A stretch of DNA of 64,000 bases from Chitinophagales bacterium (lineage in GTDB: Bacteria; Bacteroidota; Bacteroidia; Chitinophagales; LD1). Position 1 is the first letter of the stretch; each line of letters begins with the position of its first letter. The stretch lies in the NCBI GenBank assembly GCA_016787045.1, contig JAEUVA010000011.1:269028-333027 (forward strand). Reading direction: 5' to 3'. Below are positions 1-8,054 of this stretch, one piece after another. Both the position numbers and the translations under genes were made by a program. The notes beneath the pieces were generated by a model that had not been told where the DNA came from, ran no database searches, and saw only the letters and a program-made list of their open reading frames with translations.

Positions 1-46
1 CCACATCCCCAAAAATGCGCGGGTTGTCAAAAGGTTTTGTAGCCAT
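1..46 (-). CDS. 5' end of an unidentified gene leaving the window
   Basis: On the minus strand an ATG at 46 opens a frame of 15 codons (MATKPFDNPRIFGDV) that runs off the left edge without a stop. A promoter-like element, TGTCTTCGC at 58-50, lies three bases upstream of the ATG. It differs by one base from the TAnnTTnGC element seen before other starts in this window. The gene would be divergent from grpE. Too little is visible to name the product; the call rests on the open frame, the upstream element and the otherwise empty 224 bases before grpE. Confidence 0.35.
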   Translation of the reverse strand, partial: MATKPFDNPRIFGDV

Positions 47-224
47 ACTGCGAAGACAACAAAAGCCCACAGCGGCATGCTGCTTATAGTTACATCTGCC
101 AAAATTTCACCCACTTGGCTTACCTGACTTACAGTCACCCCATTTCGGCTCAAAAAAGCCATTTTGTCTATCAAACCCCGCAAGGCAAAGTTTTTGAGAT
201 ATTCGCCCGCGTAAAAGAAGCGAT

Positions 225-905
225 ATGAGCGAAAACAACGAGAAAGAAACCCTCAAAGACAAGGTGGAAGACCTCAAGCACACCGTTACCGAAAAAGCGG
301 AAGAAATACGCGAGAAAGCCGAGGAACTGGCCGGACAAGCGCAAGACATGGCCGGTAAAGCTATGGGCACAGCCGAAAAAATCATCAACGATGTGTTTAA
401 GAAAAACCAAGCCGAGGAGGCCGAGTTTACAGAAGAAAAAACCGACCCTAAAGACATAGAGATAGCCGAGCTGAAAAAAGAGTTGGACGAACTGCGCGAT
501 AAATACGTGCGGCTCTATGCCGATTTTGACAACGCCAAAAAACGTATGGCGAAAGAAAAGCTGGAGTTGCTGCTCACCGCCAGTAAGGACGTAATCAAAG
601 ATATCCTGCCTGTGCTGGACGATTTTGAGCGCGCCCAAAAAGCAGTAGAAAAAACGGAAGACATTAATGCCGTAAAAGAAGGGCTTACATTGGTGCAAAA
701 CAAACTGGCAAACACACTCAGCAGCAAAGGGCTTAAAGCCATGGAAAGCATAGGGAAAGATTTTGACGTAGAGCAACACGAAGCCATTACCGAAATACCC
801 GCCCCCGCACCCGAGCAAACCGGCAAAGTGATAGATGAAGTAGAAAAAGGATATTACCTCAACGAGAAGATTATACGATTTGCAAAAGTGATTGTAGGAA
901 AATAA
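225..905 (+). CDS. grpE: GrpE, nucleotide exchange factor of DnaK
   Basis: GrpE releases ADP from DnaK in the cytoplasmic Hsp70 cycle. The protein has 226 residues. From about residue 85 it follows the family pattern: a long coiled coil (ELKKELDELRDKYVRLYADF), the four-helix region, and the C-terminal beta domain ending in IDEVEKGYYLNEKIIRFAKV. Residues 5-65 are an extra Lys/Glu/Ala-rich helix with loose repeats (EKAEEIREKAEELAGQAQ, then MAGKAMGTAEKI). This resembles LEA-type amphipathic repeats and makes the protein longer than the usual 180-200 residues. dnaJ follows in the same direction 77 bases downstream; dnaK is not in the window. GATATTCGC at 198-206 is a near match to the promoter element found before other genes here. 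The identification is secure; the role of the N-terminal extension is unknown. Confidence 0.96.
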   Translation: MSENNEKETLKDKVEDLKHTVTEKAEEIREKAEELAGQAQDMAGKAMGTAEKIINDVFKKNQAEEAEFTEEKTDPKDIEIAELKKELDELRDKYVRLYADFDNAKKRMAKEKLELLLTASKDVIKDILPVLDDFERAQKAVEKTEDINAVKEGLTLVQNKLANTLSSKGLKAMESIGKDFDVEQHEAITEIPAPAPEQTGKVIDEVEKGYYLNEKIIRFAKVIVGK

Positions 906-915
906 ACCCGGTTGC

Positions 916-978
916 CAGTTGTGGGTTGTGAGTTGCCCGATGGTGCCCTCACAACACGCAACTAACAACTAACAACTG
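916..978 (+). repeat. Imperfect inverted repeat built of 7-base units, directly before dnaJ
   Basis: The left arm 916-935 and right arm 959-978 are each 20 bases. They pair at 18 positions (one G-U) with two mismatches, around a 23-base loop. Each arm is itself a run of 7-base units: AGTTGTG-GGTTGTG-AGTTGCC on the left and AACTAAC-AACTAAC-AACTGTG on the right. The right arm ends four bases before the dnaJ ATG at 983, so in a grpE-dnaJ transcript the hairpin would cover the dnaJ initiation region. There is no T-run, so it does not look like an intrinsic terminator. It may be a dispersed repeat or a translational control element. Confidence 0.6.
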
Positions 979-982
979 TGTT

Positions 983-2173
983 ATGGCGAAGAAAGATTTT
1001 TACGAAATACTGGAGGTTTCCAAATCGGCTACAGCCGAGGAAATAAAAAAGGCCTACCGCAAGGTAGCGCTCAAGTATCACCCTGACCGCAACCAGGGCG
1101 ATAAAGCTGCCGAAGAAAAATTTAAACAAGCAGCAGAGGCCTACGAGGTGCTTAGTGACCCGCAAAAGAAAGCCCGCTACGACCAATACGGCCATGCCGG
1201 TGTGGACCCCAATCAGGGCTATGGTGGCGGCTACAGCGGTGGTGGTATGAATATGGAAGACATCTTCCGCAATTTTGGCGATGTGTTTGGTGGCGGTGGC
1301 GGAGGTGGCGGATTTGACCCGTTTGAGACCTTTTTTGGCGGTGGCTCCCGCGGTGGCGGGCAGCGCACCCGCGGCAAGCGCGGCAGCAATTTACGCATTA
1401 AAGTAAAATTGAATTTGCAGGAAGTGGCCGAAGGCGCGCGCAAATCGCTCAAGGTAAAAAAACAGGTAACCTGCCACACCTGCAGCGGCAGTGGTGCTAA
1501 GGATGCCCAATCGGTAGGCAAGTGCAGTGTGTGTGGCGGCAGCGGGGTAATGCGCAAAGTGCAAAACACCATTTTGGGTCAAATGCAAACTCAAACTACG
1601 TGTTATCAGTGCAATGGTAGCGGCCAACAAATCACCAAAAAATGTGGTACTTGCAACGGTTTGGGCACCGAGTATGGCGAAGAAACCATACAGGTAGATA
1701 TACCGGCCGGTGTGCAAGAAGGGATGCAACTTTCTATGAGCGGCAAGGGCAATGCCGGTGAACAGGGCGGCCCCGCTGGCGATTTGATAATTTTGGTAGA
1801 GGTAGAAAAAAATCCGGATTTGGAAATAGATAACCAAAACGTGATTTACAACCTGCACATCAGTTTTATTGACGCGGTGCTTGGCGCCAAAGTAGAAGTA
1901 CCTACTATAGATGGCAAAGCCAAATTTACCATACCACCGGGTACACAAGCCGGCAAAGTATTTAGGTTAAGCGGCAAAGGATTGCCCTCTGTAAACGCTT
2001 ATGGCCGTGGCGACCAACTGATATTAGTTAACGTTTATACCCCCACCAACATCTCTGCCGAGGAGCGCAAACTCTTAGAAAAACTGAGCCAAAGCGAAAA
2101 CTTTAAACCCAAACCGGGTGAAAAAACAGATAAGAGTTTTTTTGAACGTATGAGAGATATGTTTACGGAGTAG
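983..2173 (+). CDS. dnaJ: DnaJ, Hsp40 co-chaperone of DnaK
   Basis: DnaJ delivers unfolded clients to DnaK and stimulates its ATPase. All parts of a type I DnaJ are present in 396 residues. The J domain has HPD at residues 33-35. A Gly/Phe-rich linker follows at about 75-135, with long Gly runs. The zinc region at 164-224 has four CxxCxGxG repeats (CHTCSGSG, CSVCGGSG, CYQCNGSG, CGTCNGLG). The client-binding C-terminal domains run to the end (FTIPPGTQAGKVFRLSGKG). It lies 77 bases after grpE and is separated from it by a strong hairpin repeat at 916-978, which could regulate its translation. No unusual substitution is seen. Confidence 0.98.
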   Translation: MAKKDFYEILEVSKSATAEEIKKAYRKVALKYHPDRNQGDKAAEEKFKQAAEAYEVLSDPQKKARYDQYGHAGVDPNQGYGGGYSGGGMNMEDIFRNFGDVFGGGGGGGGFDPFETFFGGGSRGGGQRTRGKRGSNLRIKVKLNLQEVAEGARKSLKVKKQVTCHTCSGSGAKDAQSVGKCSVCGGSGVMRKVQNTILGQMQTQTTCYQCNGSGQQITKKCGTCNGLGTEYGEETIQVDIPAGVQEGMQLSMSGKGNAGEQGGPAGDLIILVEVEKNPDLEIDNQNVIYNLHISFIDAVLGAKVEVPTIDGKAKFTIPPGTQAGKVFRLSGKGLPSVNAYGRGDQLILVNVYTPTNISAEERKLLEKLSQSENFKPKPGEKTDKSFFERMRDMFTE

Positions 2174-2193
2174 AGGTATACGAGAATAATCGT

Positions 2194-2202
2194 TACCTTC
2201 GT
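2194..2202 (+). promoter_or_regulatory. Candidate -7 promoter element before the AbiEii-like pair
   Basis: TACCTTCGT fits TAnnTTnG, close to the Bacteroidota -7 consensus TAnnTTTG, and ends six bases before the ATG at 2209. If used, the leader would be only a few bases. No clear -33 TTG is seen. It would give the toxin-antitoxin-like pair its own promoter, separate from dnaJ. Confidence 0.35.
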
Positions 2203-2208
2203 TGATAT

Positions 2209-2436
2209 ATGCTTACGGTCACCAACAAAGCATTTTGGGATGTAAACTTAGCCGCCCTCAACGAGGAGGAACACAGCGATTTTATCATTGCTCGCGTATT
2301 TCAATATGGTGATGTAGATGACATTAGAGCCATTCTTCGCGTATATCAACCCCATCAAATTAAGCATGCTATTGAGAACACCCGTGGTATTATGGATTCT
2401 AAATCATTAGCGTTGGCCACTATTTTTGCGAAATGA
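2209..2436 (+). CDS. Small DUF6922-like protein, probable partner or antitoxin of the AbiEii-like protein
   Basis: This 75-residue protein has no signal peptide or membrane segment. The pattern FWDVNLAALNEEEHSDFIIARVFQYGD, in which the central part reads FIIARVFQYGDVDDIRAIL, resembles the small DUF6922 family. That family is typically encoded just upstream of nucleotidyltransferases of the AbiEii/DUF1814 type. Its stop overlaps the next ATG in ATGA (2433-2436), which indicates translational coupling. Function as an antitoxin is inferred from gene order only. Family assignment is from memory of the motif and moderately sure. Confidence 0.7.
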   Translation: MLTVTNKAFWDVNLAALNEEEHSDFIIARVFQYGDVDDIRAILRVYQPHQIKHAIENTRGIMDSKSLALATIFAK

Positions 2437-3053
2437 TCTTACGAACAGAAACCGTTTCTGAAGAACTACTTAACGTTATTAAAACTGCATTTGACTCGGG
2501 TCTTGCCAGTGGCTTTAGGTTATGTGGTGGCACAGCACTTTCGCTCCAAACCGGTACCCGCATATCAATAGATGCAGATTTTGTGATAGATGGTTCTTTT
2601 GACAAAGACAAGTTGTTAGAACAAGCCAAGAGAACACTACCATCGGTTACAGATTTTCGTACTGGAGAACACGGTGTTTTTTTTCGCTGTGGTAAAATCA
2701 AAATAGATTTTTTGACTTGGCAAATTCCCTTTATCCGCCCGGAGGTAATAGTTGATGGTATAAGGATGTTGCACATAGAAGAGATAGTCGCCATGAAGCT
2801 CTATGCCATAACGCGCAGAGGAGAAAAGAAGGATTATGTGGATATAGCCACGCTGTTAAGTACTTATACCTTAGCAGAAATGGTCGGGTTTTTTCAGGAG
2901 CGGCACCCTAATCATGACGTTAGCTTTGTGCGAAAATGTTTGGCTTCGTACGCAGATATTGAAAGGCAGCCCATGCCACAGATGCTTTCTCCTTTAACTT
3001 GGCAAGAGGTGAAAACGATCCTACAAATCGCACTTAAAAAAGATCTTCGGTAG
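2433..3053 (+). CDS. AbiEii/AbiGii-type nucleotidyltransferase (toxin-like)
   Basis: The 206-residue protein carries the polymerase-beta-like nucleotidyltransferase signature GGTALSLQTGTRISIDADF at about residues 32-50; the family pattern is GGTAL...R.S.D.DF with catalytic acidic residues. The second conserved block is KLYAITRRGEKKDYVDIATLL at about 121-141. Family members are type IV toxins or abortive-infection proteins that modify tRNA or other nucleic acid. This one is shorter than the roughly 300-residue AbiEii of lactococci and matches the compact chromosomal subgroup. It is translationally coupled to the small protein upstream. Whether it is a defence module or a harmless paralog cannot be told from sequence. 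It sits between the dnaJ operon and a convergent surface-protein gene. Confidence 0.85.
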   Translation: MILRTETVSEELLNVIKTAFDSGLASGFRLCGGTALSLQTGTRISIDADFVIDGSFDKDKLLEQAKRTLPSVTDFRTGEHGVFFRCGKIKIDFLTWQIPFIRPEVIVDGIRMLHIEEIVAMKLYAITRRGEKKDYVDIATLLSTYTLAEMVGFFQERHPNHDVSFVRKCLASYADIERQPMPQMLSPLTWQEVKTILQIALKKDLR

Positions 3054-3158
3054 AGAGGGCCATTTCTACATAGCTGGAGCCGGCACACTATTTTTTAAAT
3101 TGCTCATAAAGTAAATTTGCTAGTGAACGGTTCAGTAATTGTAAAAAAATGGTTTTTG

Positions 3159-5267
3159 CTATTCCTTCACCAATCGTACTGTTTTTGTGCCGTTATGGGT
3201 GCGCCACTGCACCAAATACATTCCCTTGTTCCAGTCCGATATGGGGAATGTGGTTCGTTGATTTGCGGTGGTTTGTCGCAGCACCATACGTCCGGTTATA
3301 TCACTTACTGTAACTATACCCGGTGAATTGGAAATTAACTCCACGGTATTACTTGCCGGATTGGGGTATAGCAGCAGGTTGATGTCGCTCAACTCCGGCC
3401 AACCGATTACCACCGCAGTATCCACCAATTTTACTATAGCATTGTTGGTGATAACGGGCGGTAAATAATCAAAATATATGGCCGCCTGATGCACAATTAA
3501 ATCATTAACCACATTGCCCGGCTTTTGGTTGATGCGAAAATCAAAGTAGCCAATACTACCGGCATAATCTGCACCGCTATCGGGCAGTTGTATATTGTAG
3601 AAATCTACTATCAGTGTATCGTTCCACATCATCCACTGGTAGGCAGCGCTGCCACTGGTGGGCAGTAGTGTATTAGGCAGTACTTTAGAAGAAACGGGTA
3701 TTTTCAACTTAACATCTTTTGCCGGAGCGGTGCCGGTGTTTTGAAACAAGATGGTGTAATCAAAATAATCATCTGGCTGGGTTTCTAAGTAATTAACCAT
3801 ACCCAGTTGGGGTTTATTGGCGCTGCTCACCAGTATAGCGTTGGGGTCATAGGCGGTGCCTACAAAAAAGCAAAGTGTTTTTTTGTTTCCGTTTGCCACA
3901 CACGGAACCGGAAACGTGCTCAAGCTTTGTAACGAATAGCAAAAGTTTTTACCCAATGTATCGCAGCCAAGAAATATCATTAAGGTAACAGAAGTATCTT
4001 GCCCGGCACTCAACACACCAAAGTTGAACAAGTATTGATTGTTGCCCAATACAGTATAGGGTACCGGGGAGTGCAAAAGTGTAGTAGAGTCATTGAGTGT
4101 AAGTAACAGTTTTGCCGTATCAGCTACTATGCCTTGGTTGCTGCAGCGGATGGTTAGTTTTGCCGTATCGCAGGCCACCACATTCCAAAACCATACACCA
4201 AATTTATTGGCCACCGACATGCCGGGCACCAGCGCAGAACAATTTTGCGAGGCCGTATCGGCAATAAACTGATTGTCTAAACTATCGTTATATTGAAAAA
4301 ACGAAACCGTGTACGAGCCACCGGCTGGGCAATAGGTAGATAAAAACGAAGAGGGTGGGTGATTGGCAAAAAACACATAAGTGCCCGTATCTACTTTTTT
4401 GCTAAAGTAACCGTGCATATCGGTGTAGGTAAAAGTAGTGGCACCGGTATTGGTGTTTTGAAAAATGATGGGGATACTTTTGAGGCCATACTCGTTGCCA
4501 TTGAGTGTACAATCTTTGTCTTGGTCTAAAAAAACTCGGCCACTGATGCGGTTAAATGAATCCGGCAAAAAATATTCATCCGCAGAAAATCGCCAGCCCT
4601 CGTTGGATGCATCCCACACCGTGTTGTTTCTACCGGGCACAGTATAGGCATCATTGCCGGCTGCGTTTTGTATGCCCATGATTGCTAACCCGTTGTTCCA
4701 GGCGGGGCAGGCCGATTTGTTTTTGATGTACATGTCTATAATCTTGGTGCCTTCGTGCAGCACCAACTGACCGGTAAACGGAGGTACATTAACGCAGTTG
4801 CCAATCAAAAAAACATCGTCATACATTTTTACGCTATCAAACGAAAGCACCCACTTGCGGTTGGGCGGAGCGCCATATACTTGATGACGTATTTTACCGC
4901 CTAAGCTGGGGTCCACATCGTGGTAGGGGAACATGATGCTGTTGGTGTAAATTGCAGAATTAGGCAAGGAGCCACCGGTAGTAATATTCCACTGGCAATA
5001 TTGCCCGGCCAAAGTAGTATCAAACGAAATTATGCCATTAGCACCAACTACTAATTGTTGATGTTGTTGGCCAAAAAAATAAAAGTCAAAACCGAGTGGT
5101 ATGGGCGCGCTCCAGATATCATCTTGATTTACCAAAATGGCCGTACCGGAGTTAAAGGGATAAGGCGAGTAGGGCAAGGGGCTCACGTAGTATTGCTGGG
5201 CCGGCAGCAAGAGCGTACTCAGGCAAAAAACCACTACCGAAACGCTTTGGGCAAACTTCTTCATCAT
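3159..5267 (-). CDS. Secreted surface protein with SdrD-like and DUF7619-like domains and a T9SS sorting tail
   Basis: The 702-residue protein begins with MMKKF and a hydrophobic signal peptide ending near LLLPAQQ. Residues about 50-235 form a beta-rich, nidogen-like region (GFDFYFFGQ, VGANGIISFD, and a closing WDASNEGWRFS). An SdrD B-like domain follows (ISGRVFLDQDKDCTLNGNE, then GLKSIPIIFQ). A DUF7619-like repeat domain begins at YDPNAI and includes DYTILFQNTGTAPAKDVKL. The last 70 residues are a type A T9SS sorting domain (LLLYPNPASN, VSDITGRMV, GMYLVQWR). It is therefore expected to be exported through the outer membrane by the type IX system and kept on the surface or released. The partner bound is unknown. 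Either of the two adjacent ATGs could start translation; the first is used here. Confidence 0.88.
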   Translation of the reverse strand: MMKKFAQSVSVVVFCLSTLLLPAQQYYVSPLPYSPYPFNSGTAILVNQDDIWSAPIPLGFDFYFFGQQHQQLVVGANGIISFDTTLAGQYCQWNITTGGSLPNSAIYTNSIMFPYHDVDPSLGGKIRHQVYGAPPNRKWVLSFDSVKMYDDVFLIGNCVNVPPFTGQLVLHEGTKIIDMYIKNKSACPAWNNGLAIMGIQNAAGNDAYTVPGRNNTVWDASNEGWRFSADEYFLPDSFNRISGRVFLDQDKDCTLNGNEYGLKSIPIIFQNTNTGATTFTYTDMHGYFSKKVDTGTYVFFANHPPSSFLSTYCPAGGSYTVSFFQYNDSLDNQFIADTASQNCSALVPGMSVANKFGVWFWNVVACDTAKLTIRCSNQGIVADTAKLLLTLNDSTTLLHSPVPYTVLGNNQYLFNFGVLSAGQDTSVTLMIFLGCDTLGKNFCYSLQSLSTFPVPCVANGNKKTLCFFVGTAYDPNAILVSSANKPQLGMVNYLETQPDDYFDYTILFQNTGTAPAKDVKLKIPVSSKVLPNTLLPTSGSAAYQWMMWNDTLIVDFYNIQLPDSGADYAGSIGYFDFRINQKPGNVVNDLIVHQAAIYFDYLPPVITNNAIVKLVDTAVVIGWPELSDINLLLYPNPASNTVELISNSPGIVTVSDITGRMVLRQTTANQRTTFPISDWNKGMYLVQWRTHNGTKTVRLVKE

Positions 5268-5289
5268 AAAAAATGATTTTAGAATGTTT

Positions 5290-5298
5290 GCTAATATA
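5290..5298 (-). promoter_or_regulatory. Candidate -7 element of the 3159-5267 gene
   Basis: Read on the minus strand the bases are TATATTAGC, which fits TAnnTTnGC. It ends 22 bases before the ATG. No convincing -33 TTG is visible. It is supported only by resemblance to other such elements in the window. Confidence 0.3.
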
Positions 5299-5391
5299 TA
5301 GAATAAAAAGTATTGCGGATTTAAATAAAATCAGTACACGGATTGTGCCTATGCTACGACACTGATAAATTTTTGTTCATCCGTTTTTGGC

Positions 5392-6450
5392 CTACTCCGA
5401 CCTTTCCCTTTCTACCTGTACTTTCTCCACGGGGTTGGCCGTCATTTCTTTGTACTCGGCACGGTGGCGGGCGATGTCTAACCCGGTAAAAATGGCGCTG
5501 CGTAGCGAGTCGGCATTGGCTTGGTCTTTACCGGCTATATCGTAAGCGGTGCCATGGTCGGGCGAGGTGCGGATAACGTTTAGCCCCGCTGTATAATTTA
5601 CTCCGCTGCCAAACGAAAGCGTTTTGAACGGAATGAGCCCCTGATCGTGGTACATGGCCAGTACGGCATCAAAGTGGCGGAAGTTTTGCGCGCCAAAAAA
5701 TCCATCGGCTGCAAAAGGGCCCAGCACATACCAGCCCTTATCTTTGGCTCGGTTCACAGCCGGAGCAATGATTTCTTTTTCTTCTTTACCCAGCAAAGAA
5801 TTATCTCCAGCATGTGGGTTTAGCCCAAGCACAGCAATGCGCGGTTTATGTATCAAAAAATCTTTTTTTAGGGAGTTGTGCAGCAATTCTATTTTCTGAA
5901 AAACTAAGTTGCTGTCTATCTTTTCGGTGACGTCTTTTAGCGAAACATGGTTAGTAACCAAGCCCACGCGCAGGCCATCATTCACGAGCAACATCATGCT
6001 TTGAGCGCTGCCCGCGGCTTTGGTTACAAACTCGGTTTGTCCGGTAAAGTCGGGTTGGTGTTTGCTTATGGTGCTTTTGTTTACAGGGCCTGTAACTAGT
6101 ACATCTATTTTACCTTCGGTTAAATCTTTTATAGCGGTGTTTAAACAAAGCAGTGCACTGGCACCGGCCTCATCGGTTGCGGTGCCGGGCTGTATTTGTA
6201 CCTGCTCTGTCCAGCAGTTTAACACATTAGGAATTTTTAGATTGAGTGTTTCCAAATCCTTCACCTCATTCACCTGAAAATTTTGCACTTTCAGCAGCTT
6301 GGCATAGTAAGAAATGATGTTGCGCTGCCCATATATCACCACATTACAAAAACGAAAAATGCGGTCGTCTTGCAAGGTTTTGATAATAACTTCTGCGCCT
6401 ATGCCGTTGTAATCGCCAAGGGTAATGCCAACTGTGGGTTTGCTGCTCAT
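5392..6450 (-). CDS. pdxA: 4-hydroxythreonine-4-phosphate dehydrogenase PdxA
   Basis: PdxA oxidises 4-phosphohydroxy-L-threonine to an unstable keto acid that decarboxylates to 3-amino-2-oxopropyl phosphate, in the DXP-dependent route to pyridoxal phosphate. The 352-residue length is near the family norm. Visible signatures are the N-terminal GITLGDYNGIGAEV, the substrate loop TGPVNKSTISKHQPDFTGQTEF, and the metal-binding histidines in LGLNPHAGDNSLLG and MYHDQGLIPFK. The closing SPDHGTAYDIAGKDQAN is also present. It lies 13 bases downstream of pepA on the same strand, so the two are probably cotranscribed. No odd residue is seen. Confidence 0.97.
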   Translation of the reverse strand: MSSKPTVGITLGDYNGIGAEVIIKTLQDDRIFRFCNVVIYGQRNIISYYAKLLKVQNFQVNEVKDLETLNLKIPNVLNCWTEQVQIQPGTATDEAGASALLCLNTAIKDLTEGKIDVLVTGPVNKSTISKHQPDFTGQTEFVTKAAGSAQSMMLLVNDGLRVGLVTNHVSLKDVTEKIDSNLVFQKIELLHNSLKKDFLIHKPRIAVLGLNPHAGDNSLLGKEEKEIIAPAVNRAKDKGWYVLGPFAADGFFGAQNFRHFDAVLAMYHDQGLIPFKTLSFGSGVNYTAGLNVIRTSPDHGTAYDIAGKDQANADSLRSAIFTGLDIARHRAEYKEMTANPVEKVQVERERSE

Positions 6451-6463
6451 GAGCGAGGGTGGT

Positions 6464-7894
6464 TTAGTAATTCTTTAAGAAATGAGTGAGTAAGCGCACG
6501 CCAACACCGGTGCCGTATTTGCCACGGTAGGCATCTTCATGTGTCAGATAGGCGGTGCCGGCTATATCAAAGTGCATCCACGGGTAATCGGTAAAATGTT
6601 CCAAAAATTTTCCGGCTGTGATGGCACCTGCTTCGGGGCCGCCAATGTTTTTAATGTCGGCTATTTCGCTCTTTATCATATCGCCATACTCATCATGCAA
6701 AGGTAGCTCTAGTAGGCGCTCATATACGGCCATGCCACTGGCGGCCAACAGGCCCTTGGCGGCATCGGATGCGGTGCCCATTATCGGAGTAACCACGCTG
6801 CCGGCAGCGGCTTTTGCTGCACCGGTAAGGGTGGCAAAATCAAACACCAGTTCGGGTTTGTATTGTTTGGCGTAATGCAGCGCATCGGCCAGTATCATAC
6901 GGCCTTCGGCATCGGCATTTAGCATTTCTACATTGAGCCCGCTCATCATGGTTATTACATCGCCAGGCACGTACGCATTGCCACCCGGGCGGTTATCAGT
7001 AGCCGGTATCAGACCAATTAAATGTATAGGCAATTTGTTTAATGCAGCAGAAACAAATGTGCCCGCCACAGTGGCGGCACCGGCCATATCGCACTTCATC
7101 ATATCCATGCTGTTGGGCGTGGGCTTTAAGCTGAGGCCACCGGTATCGTACACTACGCCTTTACCTACCAGTACAATGGGTTTTTTGTTTTTGTATTTAG
7201 CGGGCTTGTATTCTAAAATGGTAAAGGTTGGCGGATCTACACTGCCTTTGTTTACGGCCAGCAAGCCACCCATTTTGAGTTGCTCAATTTTCTTTTTATC
7301 AAACACGGTTACTTTAAAACCATATTTTTTTCCTGCAACGCTTATTTCTTTGCTCAGTTGTGTGGCAGTAAGGTAAGAGAGCGGCTCATTGACCAAGGTG
7401 CGCGAAAAGAAAACGGCTGTGGCGGTATTGGTGATTTGTGCTAAGGTGTTTTTGTCGGCATTGCGCTGGTCTATGTGTAATGCACTAAGCGATTTCTCGG
7501 TTTTGTTTTTGGTTTTATATTTCAAAAATTCGTAATTGCTCAATACCACACCTTCGGCAAAAGCAGCAGTAATGGTATTGTCAATAGAGCTGTAAACAGA
7601 TGCGGTTTTTATTTTTTTGCCGTTCAAAAATTTATTGATGGCGTGGCCGGCTTTGCGAGCGGCTTCCAGCGTTTTGTGACCCAGCTTGTTTTCCTCCACT
7701 TTTACTATGCTGATGCTTTTGCCCTCAAACAATTGCTGGAAAATATGATTCACTTTTTCTTTGAAAAAAGATTGTGCTTCGGCAGTTATGGCCGGGGTTA
7801 ATCCGAGCTTACCAAGGTCTGTTTTGTTATCTATTAAAATAATGTTGTGCGCAAACTTTGTATAGTCGGCACAGAGGTGCAATTGAAGGTTCAT
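6464..7894 (-). CDS. pepA: Leucyl aminopeptidase, M17 family
   Basis: This cytosolic dizinc aminopeptidase removes N-terminal residues from peptides during protein turnover. The 476-residue protein has an N-terminal macro-like domain and a C-terminal catalytic domain. The metal and substrate region is VGKGVVYDTGGLSLKP followed by MMKCDMAGAA. The M17 signature appears as NADAEGRMILADAL, a small variation on the usual NTDAEGRL. A further conserved stretch is FDFATLTGAAKAA. The N-terminal half diverges from E. coli PepA, as is usual in Bacteroidota. pdxA follows 13 bases downstream. Family certain; the exact peptide preference is unknown. Confidence 0.95.
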   Translation of the reverse strand: MNLQLHLCADYTKFAHNIILIDNKTDLGKLGLTPAITAEAQSFFKEKVNHIFQQLFEGKSISIVKVEENKLGHKTLEAARKAGHAINKFLNGKKIKTASVYSSIDNTITAAFAEGVVLSNYEFLKYKTKNKTEKSLSALHIDQRNADKNTLAQITNTATAVFFSRTLVNEPLSYLTATQLSKEISVAGKKYGFKVTVFDKKKIEQLKMGGLLAVNKGSVDPPTFTILEYKPAKYKNKKPIVLVGKGVVYDTGGLSLKPTPNSMDMMKCDMAGAATVAGTFVSAALNKLPIHLIGLIPATDNRPGGNAYVPGDVITMMSGLNVEMLNADAEGRMILADALHYAKQYKPELVFDFATLTGAAKAAAGSVVTPIMGTASDAAKGLLAASGMAVYERLLELPLHDEYGDMIKSEIADIKNIGGPEAGAITAGKFLEHFTDYPWMHFDIAGTAYLTHEDAYRGKYGTGVGVRLLTHFLKNY

Positions 7895-7922
7895 GCGGAG
7901 ATCGTTTTTTTTAAAAAGGAGG

Positions 7923-7931
7923 GCTAAAATA
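7923..7931 (-). promoter_or_regulatory. Candidate -7 element of the pepA-pdxA operon
   Basis: On the minus strand the sequence is TATTTTAGC, fitting TAnnTTnGC, 28 bases before the pepA ATG. It is a weak call made by analogy with the other elements. Confidence 0.28.
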
Positions 7932-8042
7932 AGAATGCATCCATAATCCTGTTTATGCCACGAATGTGCGAATAATGGGCTATTAGTATTGATTAGTTGA
8001 TGCGGGAGGTAATCTCCTGCCTCAATTTACATACCCAAAACA

Positions 8043-8051
8043 TATATTCGC
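8043..8051 (+). promoter_or_regulatory. Candidate -7 element abutting the rsmA start
   Basis: TATATTCGC ends three bases before the GTG at 8055. A transcript starting the usual few bases after a -7 box would begin at or beside the start codon, giving a leaderless mRNA. A small hairpin (7 bp; arms 8002-8008 and 8014-8020) lies just upstream and may be an operator-like palindrome. No -33 TTG is evident. Confidence 0.42.
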
Positions 8052-8054
8052 GCG

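Noticed and set aside
171..968. 265-codon open frame on the minus strand opposite grpE
   Set aside because: It mirrors the codon pattern of the real grpE gene, has no recognisable domain, and GrpE is unmistakable on the plus strand.
1270..1370. Run of GGC/GGT units
   Set aside because: It is the Gly/Phe linker of DnaJ, not a DNA-level repeat array.
1391..1948. 185-codon minus-strand frame opposite dnaJ
   Set aside because: Shadow of the Gly/Cys-rich dnaJ coding sequence; DnaJ is certain.
8002..8020. Seven-base hairpin upstream of rsmA
   Set aside because: One short stem with a G-U pair and no T-run; by itself not enough to call a terminator, operator or riboswitch.
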